This document shows positions 24,786 through 34,000 of a DNA stretch of 53,962 nt, piece after piece. Below the pieces are notes generated by a model. It made no database searches. It saw only the letters and a list, made by a program, of their open reading frames with translations, and was not told where the DNA came from. Both the position numbers and the translations under genes were made by a program. The stretch comes from Nemertoderma westbladi (lineage: Eukaryota; Xenacoelomorpha; Nemertodermatida; Nemertodermatidae), in the NCBI GenBank assembly GCA_032718475.1, contig JAUCBJ010002850.1, positions 1 through 53,962 of the forward strand. Direction: 5' to 3'. Position 1 is the first letter of the stretch. Each line of letters opens with the position of its first letter.

Positions 24786-24940
24786 AGAGAACATATTAGA
24801 GAACATGTCTCGACTATGAGTGATTAATGACAAAGAAGTGGAGCGTGTTGCAAGTCGGGTTGTTGTGCAGAAGGAGAGCTCCCGTACGCCTATGGTTGTA
24901 CTTTACCGGTACGTAATAGAAAAGTAGTGGGATGAATCAT
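24786..24940. other. Spacer carrying the left copy of a 35-bp direct repeat
   Basis: Positions 24906-24940 (beginning CCGGTACGTAATAG and ending GGGATGAATCAT) are repeated exactly at 25604-25638, on the far side of a LINE fragment. This is the expected appearance of a target-site duplication, although long for one. Confidence 0.75.
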
Positions 24941-25603
24941 CTGTACCGGTTATTATTATTATTCCCGGATTACGCCCCGGTGGCTGTAATTAGTAAAATG
25001 GTCTGACAATATGAAATAAAATATACAGACAAGAAATTACAAAAGTTACAATTATACCATTATTATTAAAATTATACAATTATAATATTATAATACGGCG
25101 TAGCTAATGTAAGCTAAGATCTAGAACAGATATATATCTAGAATTAAGATCTATATGGGTCTCATTCGAATACAGTGAACATATCTTCAATTGTTTAGCA
25201 CCAAATCATCCAAATTAACAATTAATAAATTAAGGGACATGTATAAACACTTTTTATTAACGTTAAAATGTAGGCACAGGTAGATCACTAAGAACAATGT
25301 TTACAGGGCTGAAATTATTACACGGCATAGGTAAAATATGATAACATAACCATATGATAATATGATACAGGTATAGATCATCAAAATGGAAGGGTTGGTG
25401 CGTAATACTTAGACTGTCAGTGTAAACTCGCGGATTAGATCCATTTTAGTACTGTATGGGGCGTCGGCATTGTTTAATATTGATTGGAAGTATAGGCTGC
25501 AAAAGTGTTCCTCTGGAGTCAACGAGTTCAGGAGGTATGGGAATTTGCAATTGCGGATGCAAAGATTTAGTTTATATAGGTGGGTTGCCAATGATCTGTA
25601 TGA
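24941..25603 (-). mobile_element. 5'-truncated LINE insertion, 3' end, minus strand
   Basis: On the minus strand this segment encodes a decayed C-terminal reverse-transcriptase tail with the motif LTPEEHFCSLYFQSIL (ORF 25409-25723, whose upstream part lies outside the insertion). The element ends in an AAT-rich tail (ATT run at about 24950-24963 on the + strand) just after GGGGCGTAATCCGGG. The 35-bp direct repeat on both sides supports insertion as a truncated copy. The clade cannot be set from this little sequence. Confidence 0.65.
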
Positions 25604-25638
25604 CCGGTACGTAATAGAAAAGTAGTGGGATGAATCAT

Positions 25639-25720
25639 AGCTGGTTGGTTTGGTGGAGGTCATTAACCTTGTAGAGATCGTCGATGTCGTAGAGATCGAG
25701 ATGTAGGTCATTGCGTAAGA
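25639..25720. other. Short spacer before the 40-bp array
   Basis: Contains irregular GTAGAGATCG repeats (near 25671 and 25689). Nothing else recognised. Confidence 0.6.
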
Positions 25721-26680
25721 CACTCAGCACTCAGGAGTGATCGCCGGTGTAAAAGTTACACACTCAGCACTCAGGAGTGATCGCCGGTGTAAAAGTTACA
25801 CACTCAGCACTCAGGAGTGATCGCCGGTGTAAAAGTTACACACTCAGCACTCAGGAGTGATCGCCGGTGTAAAAGTTACACACTCAGCACTCAGGAGTGA
25901 TCGCCGGTGTAAAAGTTACACACTCAGCACTCAGGAGTGATCGCCGGTGTAAAAGTTACACACTCAGCACTCAGGAGTGATCGCCGGTGTAAAAGTTACA
26001 CACTCAGCACTCAGGAGTGATCGCCGGTGTAAAAGTTACACACTCAGCACTCAGGAGTGATCGCCGGTGTAAAAGTTACACACTCAGCACTCAGGAGTGA
26101 TCGCCGGTGTAAAAGTTACACACTCAGCACTCAGGAGTGATCGCCGGTGTAAAAGTTACACACTCAGCACTCAGGAGTGATCGCCGGTGTAAAAGTTACA
26201 CACTCAGCACTCAGGAGTGATCGCCGGTGTAAAAGTTACACACTCAGCACTCAGGAGTGATCGCCGGTGTAAAAGTTACACACTCAGCACTCAGGAGTGA
26301 TCGCCGGTGTAAAAGTTACACACTCAGCACTCAGGAGTGATCGCCGGTGTAAAAGTTACACACTCAGCACTCAGGAGTGATCGCCGGTGTAAAAGTTACA
26401 CACTCAGCACTCAGGAGTGATCGCCGGTGTAAAAGTTACACACTCAGCACTCAGGAGTGATCGCCGGTGTAAAAGTTACACACTCAGCACTCAGGAGTGA
26501 TCGCCGGTGTAAAAGTTACACACTCAGCACTCAGGAGTGATCGCCGGTGTAAAAGTTACACACTCAGCACTCAGGAGTGATCGCCGGTGTAAAAGTTACA
26601 CACTCAGCACTCAGGAGTGATCGCTGGTGTAAAAGTTACACACTCAGCACTCAGGAGTGATCGCCGGTGTAAAAGTTACA
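25721..26680. repeat. 40-bp tandem repeat, 24 almost identical copies
   Basis: Exactly 24 units of 40 bp (CACTCAGCACTCAGGAGTGA then TCGCCGGTGTAAAAGTTACA). The only difference I see is C to T at 26625. The first half can fold through CACTC/GAGTG pairing. The array lies directly beside minus-strand LINE remains, between the copy at 24941-25603 and the fragment at 26749-27030. There are no unique spacers, so this is not a CRISPR array. Confidence 0.98.
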
Positions 26681-26748
26681 TTTGTAAACATTTTATATCA
26701 TAAAAATCAGTTTTTATTCAATCAGGTTATAGAGCCTAGTAGTATATT

Positions 26749-27030
26749 CTATACTGAGATGAGACTGCAGGATCTGTGGATGTCGCGAAGTGATTGATTG
26801 ATGAAGCCGTAGCTAGTTAATAATGCTGAGAGTTCATTGACCAGTTGAGATCGATGTAGACATTCAAATACGTAATGCTCCTCCGTTTCAGGTTTACCAC
26901 AGGCGCACAAGTCATTTTCAAAGTCACCGTATATGTAACGCATGTTTGCTAAGTTAGACTGACGGACTGACCAATATGTAGCCCTAATATAAATGATTCT
27001 TGACTTCTTGTACAATTAAGAGCGATTGGT
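26749..27030 (-). pseudogene. LINE reverse-transcriptase C-terminal fragment, minus strand
   Basis: The 88-codon minus-strand ORF contains CACGKPETEEHYVFEC, the Cys/His motif (C-x-C-G...E-x-x-E-H-x-x-x-x-C) found at the C-terminus of many non-LTR retrotransposon polymerases. It is preceded by the typical YIRATYWSVRQSNLANMRY segment. The catalytic part is absent, so it is a truncated relic. Its downstream side on the minus strand runs into the 40-bp array, which may have grown from the element's 3' end. Confidence 0.72.
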
Positions 27031-27501
27031 GATACGGTAGGTCATATCAAAATGAAATATGAATATTTAAAAAATTGATGCACATTAAAAGTAATTCCAA
27101 ATATAATTAAAATATCCCCTGGGATTTGTTCTAATTAAGACCGGATAGCAGCAGCATGTGGAGTTTATTTAGGGCAATTAGGGACACTCCAATGCAATGT
27201 GGTGGTTCCTTGTGACTGTTGAGTCACTCCTAAGCTGAGTTGCATCTACAACAGATGCAATAGCCAGTTGCTCTCCGGCAGGATTTAGTTGAGATAAACC
27301 TACTTTTAAATGTAAATCCACTTTAGCAGCAAGTCGCATACATGATATGATATAATACGATACGATATTATTATTATTAAAAGTTACACCCAAACTGAAA
27401 CTCATTCATATTGTTTACTAACTAACCCTTATTGTTATTTGTATTTCTATCAAGTAATCAATCATATTTCGCGCAACTAACAAAAGACTGTTTCATTTCA
27501 G
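27031..27501. other. Intron B, 3' end
   Basis: Unique sequence with a small hairpin near 27239 (TTGCATCT, 5-nt loop, AGATGCAA). It ends in CTGTTTCATTTCAG, the acceptor of exon C. No gene recognised. Confidence 0.65.
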
Positions 27502-27612
27502 ACCTCACCTACAGCTAACCCTGTCGGCATAACTAACTCAGTTACAACTCCAACCCACAGTAATGGTGCCCTTGGCAACGGGAGAGTACCCAACAATAAC
27601 GTACCGTTAGAA
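27502..27612 (+). CDS. NCX: Na+/Ca2+ exchanger exon C: Thr/Asn/Pro-rich linker
   Basis: This exon of 111 nt, residues 246-282, is phase 0 at both ends. The acceptor is TTTCATTTCAG and the donor is TTAGAA/GTAAGT. It is open only in the frame required by exons B and D. The product is low-complexity and polar (TSPTANPVGI then NNNVPLE), as expected for the flexible cytoplasmic linker between TM5 and the first Ca2+-binding domain. It has no conserved motif of its own, so the support is splice signals, phase and position. It may be a skipped or alternative exon; its removal would keep the frame. Confidence 0.75.
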
Positions 27613-27639
27613 GTAAGTCTGTCAGAAATTCAATGTATT
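27613..27639. other. Intron C, 5' end
   Basis: A 27-nt segment between the exon C donor and the start of the GC-rich array. The array starts almost at the splice site, as in introns B, D and E. Confidence 0.8.
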
Positions 27640-28077
27640 AATGGGAGGGGAGGGGTACCCCCCCCCTTAAAGGGAGGGGAACCCCCCCCCCCCCTTAATG
27701 GGAGGGGTACCCCCCCTTAATGGGAGGGGAACCCCCCCCCCCCCCCTTAATGGGAGGGGTACCCCCCCCCCCCCCTTAATGGGAGGGGTACCCCCCCTTA
27801 ATGGGAGGGGAACCCCCCCCCCCCTTAATGGGAGGGGAACCCCCCCCCCTTAATGGGAGGGGAACCCCCCCCCCCTTAATGGGAGGGGTACCCCCCCCCC
27901 CTTAATGGGAGGGGTACCCCCCCTTAATGGGAGGGGAACCCCCCCCCCCTTAATGGGAGGGGTACCCCCCCCTTAATGGGATGGGACCCCCCCCCCCCCC
28001 TTAATGGGAGGGGTACCCCCCCCCCCCCTTAATGGGAGGGGTACCCCCCCCTTAATGGGAGGGGTACCCCCCCTTAA
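27640..28077. repeat. GC-rich minisatellite, left half
   Basis: The unit is TTAATGGGAGGGG, then TACC or AACC, then a C-run of variable length, giving units of about 22-30 bp. The core GGGGTACCCC is palindromic. The array resumes at 29331 after an inserted element, and the break falls exactly at the TTAA of a unit. Confidence 0.95.
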
Positions 28078-29330
28078 CCCTATTACCACTGGGGTGTTTT
28101 GACCATTAGCACCACTGGGGGGGGGGGGGGGGGGGGGAATTCGGCCCACCCATATTTTTGTAATCGTCCAATGAAATCCTACAAAATTTGGGCTGTTGGT
28201 TAAACAACTATAGATGAACACTACCAAACCTTAAAAAGTTAAAATTTCATAAGCAGGGAATCATAATTTTGATGAAAAATAAAAGTAGTCCCAGGACAAA
28301 ATTACATAATTTTTCGTTTTCTAAAAACTATTAGTCTGGCAGTGTTGGTTAGATTTAGTAGGTTTTTCAAGACGCTGAATCGAATGTGATTATATTCCAT
28401 TTCCAAAAATTGAAGTGGATGCTATTTTTCGTGCACCTAAGAAGTGGGCGTGGCACTTCAAATTTTGAAAAATTAGATATTCAGAAAATGCCCCTAATTT
28501 TTTATTTCAACGCATCTTTATAGGTTTTCTGGGCCGCTGAATCGATTGAAAGTAATATAGAAGCCTGAAGACTTAGTGGTTCGCCATTTTTGGTGCACCA
28601 AAATTAGGGCGTGGCACTTCAAATTTTGAAAAATACGAGATTCGGAAAATAAACCAAAATTGAAATTTTAACGCATTTATATAGGTTTTCTAGACCGCTG
28701 AATCGATTGAAAGTAATATAGAAGCCTGAAGACTTAGAGGTTAGCCATTTTTGATGTATCAAAATTAGGGCGTGGCACTTAAATTTTGAAAAATGAAATG
28801 AAAAATTTTGGTGCACCAAAAATGGCGAACCACTAAGTCTTCAGGCTTCTATATTTCTTTCAATCGACTCAGCGCTCCAGAAAACCAATAAAAATGCTTC
28901 GAAATCAAAACTTTAGTAAATTTTCCGAATAAAGTAATTTTGAAATATTAAAGTGCCACGCCCTAATTTTGGTGCTCCAAAAATGACGTACCACTACACT
29001 TACATACTTGTAAAGAGCATTAGAGTGATCCACACCAATAAAAATAAAAAAAATAACCCAAACATAAATAATTACTAAATCACGAATGACTTTGTAAAAT
29101 TCGAAAATTTCAAAAAATTTGGTGCTGGAGACCAAATTTTGAGGTGGGTACCCACATCGAAAAGTAGAAATCCAATTGCAACGTCGTTTATTGCAAAAGA
29201 TGCGGCATTAAATTTGGCTAATTCTCAATAAAAATTGGGCCGGTACGTAATGTGGTTGCATAGTTACAGCAACTAAAATCTAGGAAGGGGTCGATTCCCC
29301 CCCCCCCCCCCCCCCCCAGTGGTAATAGGG
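28078..29330. mobile_element. Non-autonomous piggyBac-type element (1253 bp) in a TTAA of the minisatellite
   Basis: The 17-bp ends are perfect inverted repeats: CCCTATTACCACTGGGG at 28078-28094 and its reverse complement at 29314-29330. TTAA flanks both sides (28074-28077 and 29331-29334). A TTAA target and ends beginning CCC are the signature of the piggyBac superfamily. Inside are long G and C homopolymers next to the ends. There are also repeats of about 161 bp carrying GGCGTGGCACTT (near 28447, 28608 and 28769), followed by inverted copies (GTGCCACGCCC near 28952), so the centre can fold back. No transposase ORF is present. Confidence 0.9.
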
Positions 29331-29966
29331 TTAATGGGAGGGGTACCCCCCCTTAATGGGAGGAGTACCCCCCCTTAATGGGAGGGGTACCCCTCCTTAA
29401 TGGGAGGGGTACCCCCCTTAATGGGAGGGGTAACCCCCCTTAATGGGATGGGTACCCCCCCTTAATGGGAGGGGTACCCCCCTTTAATGGGAAGGGTAAC
29501 CCCCCCCCCCCCCTAATGGGAGGGGGAACCCCCCTTAATGGGATGGGTATCCCCCCTTAATGGGATGGGTACCCCCCTTAATGGGAGGGGTACCCCCCCT
29601 TAATGGGAGGGGTACCCCTCCTTAATGGGAAGGGTACCCCCCTTAATGGGAGGAGTAATCCCCCCCCCCACTAATGGGAGGGGTACCCCTCCTTAATGGG
29701 AAGGGTACCCCCCCCCCCCCCCTTAATGGGAGGGGTAACCCCCCTTAATGGGATGGGTACCCCCCCTTAATGGGAGGGGTACCCCTCCTTAATGGGAGGG
29801 GTAACCCCCCTTAATGGGATGGGTACCCCCCCTTAATGGGAGGGGTACCCCTCCTTAATGGGAGGGGTACCCCCCTTTAATGGGAAGGGTAACCCCCCCC
29901 CCCCCCCCCCCCCTAATGGGAGGGGGAACCCCCCTTAATGGGATGGGTATCCCCCCTTAATGGGAT
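29331..29966. repeat. GC-rich minisatellite, right half
   Basis: Same TTAATGGGAGGGG unit as 27640-28077, with variable C-runs. A segment of about 370 bp (near 29436-29560 and 29814-29960) recurs with the same unusual units (a long C-run followed by TAATGGGAGGGGGAACC), which indicates a segmental duplication inside the array. Confidence 0.95.
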
Positions 29967-30114
29967 ATCATAAAATAATTAGCTACTGTAAAATATACTG
30001 TAAATAATAAAATATAAGTAAAATATACTGTAAAATATTGTAAAATAATAACTGTTTCATTAATCTTGAGCTTTCTTGTTGTTTGAGACAACAGAATGTT
30101 ATTATTTGAGACAA

Positions 30115-30350
30115 GGGGAAAAACTGGACGCAAAACCCGCCTTGGCGAATTAATATCCCGCCTCAATGTTAAATTCTCAATTTAGGGAAAGGAGCACTGA
30201 GCAGGTTACAGTGGCACATTATTTTAACATAAACAATAAACTAAGCACAATAGAACAGGTTACAGTTATATTTTAGAGAGTAATCAGGTGTTATTTGCGT
30301 CGAATTACCCCTGGAGAGGGATGAACTTTTATTGCCCTATTCAGCCCCCT
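30115..30350 (+). mobile_element. Dispersed TIR repeat, copy 2
   Basis: Homologous to 4591-4820 over its whole length and in the same orientation. The left end GGGGAAAAACTGGACGCAAA is intact. The right TIR is eroded (ATTGCCCTATTCAGCCCC). It contains an extra CTGAGCAGG block near 30197. Two copies in one window suggest an abundant family. Confidence 0.78.
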
Positions 30351-30858
30351 ATCTGTATTATTTTGACAAGTTATGAAATTATATTATATTGTCGGATTGA
30401 TTGCTGTTTTGCAATTATTTATTTTTATTACAATGTAACACAACACACATGTGATTATTGTGGGGCAACATTTAGTGTTAAACTAATATAATGGCTATGC
30501 GCCCCGGTGTGCGTATTCAAGCAGGCTTCTGATTAAACTCACAACGGCATCCCTCACACACGAAACACCTTAATTATAAGCCGCCATGTAACCCTAACCC
30601 GTTGCTAAAAGTGTTGGACCGTATAGGTCGTCATAGGCCAATGCACCCTATTGGCGTAGTAGTTACAAATACCATTTCTTTAATTTATTGTAGTACTTAA
30701 ATTAAGGGCTACATTATTGCGTATAATAATAGATTACTTAACAATAGTTTATTTATATTTATTGAACCAAATTTATGGATTTATCGAACAAATTAATTGA
30801 TTATAATGTTACGTGTGTGTTGGCTATCCATTAATATCATTTCTTCTACATCCATTAG
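30351..30858. other. Intron C, 3' end
   Basis: AT-rich sequence ending in TTTCTTCTACATCCATTAG, the acceptor of exon D. A possible start codon at 30797, in the long repeat-derived frame, lies within this intron and is not a gene start. Confidence 0.7.
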
Positions 30859-31010
30859 AGACCGACTTCTACTGGCAGTACCCAATCTACTGTTCGTATT
30901 GTTGGTACGAAACGCCGTGCGACTCTGTTCCATGGTCCCTCTACCGAACTGCAGACCTTGGAGAGACAATCCGCGTTGCGCGCTAGTCGTGGGGATTTAC
31001 GGGACGACCT
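30859..31010 (+). CDS. NCX: Na+/Ca2+ exchanger exon D: basic linker with an RRAT site
   Basis: An exon of 152 nt, residues 283-332 plus two bases of codon 333. The acceptor is CATCCATTAG and the donor is GACCT/GTAAGT. It is entered in phase 0 and left in phase 2, matching exons C and E exactly. The product is polar and basic and includes VGTKRRATLFHG (297-308) and LERQSALRASRGDLRDD. KRRAT (300-304) fits the protein kinase A consensus R-R-x-S/T. The exon is hidden inside a very long repeat-derived ORF in another frame. No homologous domain is recognised, so the assignment rests on splice signals, phase, hydrophilic composition and continuity with exon E. It is likely part of the regulatory loop between TM5 and Calx-beta. 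Confidence 0.82.
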
Positions 31011-31028
31011 GTAAGTTCCTAGCTATGT
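31011..31028. other. Intron D, 5' splice region
   Basis: Only 18 nt separate the exon D donor GTAAGT from the first unit of the 25-bp array. Confidence 0.8.
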
Positions 31029-34000
31029 GTGTCCCTCAGTATTTAGTGTCAGTCCCTCAGTATTTATTGGCTTTGTGTCCATCAGTATTTATTTGCTTTG
31101 TGTCCCCCAGTATTTATTGGCTTTGTGTCCCTCAGTATTTATTTGCTTTGTGTCCCTCAGTATTTATTTGCTTTGTGTCCCTCAGTATTTGTTTGCTTTG
31201 TGTCCCTCAGTATTTGTTTGCTTTGTGTCCCTCAGTATTTATTTGCTTTGTGTCCCTCAGTATTTATTTGCTTTGTGTCCCTCAGTATTTATTTGCTTTG
31301 TGTCCCCCAGTATTTATTGGCTTTGTGTCCCTCAGTATTTATTGCTTTGTCAGTCCCTCAGTATTTATTTGCTTTGTGTCCCTCAGTATTTGTTTGCTTT
31401 GTGTCCCTCAGTATTTATTTGCTTTGTGTCCCTCAGTATTTATTTGCTTTGTGTCCCTCAGTATTTATTTGCTTTGTGTCCCTCAGTATTTATTTGCTTT
31501 GTGTCCCTCAGTATTTGTTTGCTTTGTGTCCCTCAGTATTTATTTGCTTTGTGTCCCTCAGTATTTATTTGCTTTGTGTCCCTCAGTATTTATTTGCTTT
31601 GTGTCCCTCAGTATTTATTTGCTTTGTGTCCCTCAGTATTTATTTGCTTTGTGTCCCTCAGTATTTATTTGCTTTGTGTCCCTCAGTATTTATTTGCTTT
31701 GTGTCCCTCAGTATTTATTTGCTTTGTGTCCCTCAGTATTTATTTGCTTTGTGTCCCTCAGTATTTATTTGCTTTGTGTCCCTCAGTATTTATTTGCTTT
31801 GTGTCCCTCAGTATTTGTTTGCTTTGTGTCCCTCAGTATTTATTTGCTTTGTGTCCCTCAGTATTTATTTGCTTTGTGTCCCTCAGTATTTATTTGCTTT
31901 GTGTCCCTCAGTATTTATTTGCTTTGTGTCCCTCAGTATTTATTTGCTTTGTGTCCCTCAGTATTTATTTGCTTTGTGTCCCTCAGTATTTATTTGCTTT
32001 GTGTCCCTCAGTATTTATTTGCTTTGTGTCCCTCAGTATTTATTTGCTTTGTGTCCCTCAGTATTTATTTGCTTTGTGTCCCTCAGTATTTATTTGCTTT
32101 GTGTCCCTCAGTATTTGTTTGCTTTGTGTCCCTCAGTATTTGTTTGCTTTGTGTCCCTCAGTATTTATTTGCTTTGTGTCCCTCAGTATTTATTTGCTTT
32201 GTGTCCCTCAGTATTTATTTGCTTTGTGTCCCTCAGTATTTATTTGCTTTGTGTCCCTCAGTATTTATTTGCTTTGTGTCCCTCAGTATTTGTTTGCTTT
32301 GTGTCCCTCAGTATTTATTTGCTTTGTGTCCCTCAGTATTTATTTGCTTTGTGTCCCTCAGTATTTATTTGCTTTGTGTCCCTCAGTATTTATTTGCTTT
32401 GTGTCCCTCAGTATTTATTTGCTTTGTGTCCCTCAGTATTTATTTGCTTTGTGTCCCTCAGTATTTGTTTGCTTTGTGTCCCTCAGTATTTATTTGCTTT
32501 GTTTCCCTCAGTATTTATTTGTTTTGTGTCGCTCAGTATTTATTTGTTTTGTGTCCCTCAGTATTTGTTTGCTTTGTGTCCCTCAGTATTTATTTGCTTT
32601 GTGTCCCTCAGTATTTATTTGCTTTGTGTCCCTCAGTATTTATTTGCTTTGTGTCCCTCAGTATTTATTTGCTTTGTGTCCCTCAGTATTTATTTGCTTT
32701 GTGTCCCTCAGTATTTATTTGCTTTGTGTCCCTCAGTATTTATTTGCTTTGTGTCAGTATTTATTTGCTTTGTGTCCCTCAGTATTTATTTGCTTTGTGT
32801 CCCTCAGTATTTGTTTGCTTTGTGTCCCTCAGTATTTATTTGCTTTGTGTCCCTCAGTATTTATTTGCTTTGTGTCCCTCAGTATTTATTTGCTTTGTGT
32901 CCCTCAGTATTTATTTGCTTTGTGTCCCTCAGTATTTATTTGTTTTGTGTCCCTCAGTATTTATTTGTTTTGTGTCCCTCAGTATTTGTTTGCTTTGTGT
33001 CCCTCAGTATTTATTTGCTTTGTGTCCCTCAGTATTTATTTGTTTTGTGTCGCTCAGTATTTATTTGTTTTGTGTCCCTCAGTATTTGTTTGCTTTGTGT
33101 CCCTCAGTATTTATTTGCTTTGTGTCCCTCAGTATTTATTTGCTTTGTGTCCCTCAGTATTTATTTGCTTTGTGTCCCTCAGTATTTATTTGCTTTGTGT
33201 CCCTCAGTATTTATTTGCTTTGTGTCCCTCAGTATTTATTTGCTTTGTGTCCCTCAGTATTTATTTGCTTTGTGTCAGTATTTATTTGCTTTGTGTCCCT
33301 CAGTATTTGTTTGCTTTGTGTCCCTCAGTATTTATTTGCTTTGTGCCCATCAGTATTTATTTGCTTTGTGTCCATCAGTATTTATTTGCTTTGTGTCCCT
33401 CAGTATTTATTTGCTTTGTGTCCCTCAGTATTTATTTGCTTTGTGTCCCTCAGTATTTATTTGCTTTGTGTCCCTCAGTATTTATTTGCTTTGTGTCCCT
33501 CAGTATTTATTTGCTTTGTGTCCCTCAGTATTTATTTGTTTTGTGTCCCTCAGTATTTGTTTGCTTTGTGTCCCTCAGTATTTATTTGCTTTGTGTCCCT
33601 CAGTATTTATTTGCTTTGTGTCCCTCAGTATTTATTTGCTTTGTGTCCCTCAGTATTTATTTGCTTTGTGTCCCTCAGTATTTATTTGTTTTGTGTCCCT
33701 CAGTATTTATTTGTTTTGTGTCCCTCAGTATTTATTTGCTTTGTGTCCCTCAGTATTTATTTGCTTTGTGTCCCTCAGTATTTATTTGCTTTGTGCCCAT
33801 CAGTATTTATTTGCTTTGTGTCCCTCAGTATTTGTTTGCTTTGTGTCCCTCAGTATTTGTTTGCTTTGTGTCCCTCAGTATTTGTTTGCTTTGTGTCAGT
33901 ATTTATTTGCTTTGTGTCCCTCAGTATTTATTTGCTTTGTGTCCCTCAGTATTTATTTGTTTTGTGTCCCTCAGTATTTATTTGCTTTGTGTCCCTCAGT

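Noticed and set aside
25721-26680. CRISPR array
   Set aside because: Units are contiguous without unique spacers, and the context is a eukaryotic intron.
30588-30603. Telomere-like TAACCCTAACCC
   Set aside because: Only two units, in the middle of an intron; chance occurrence.
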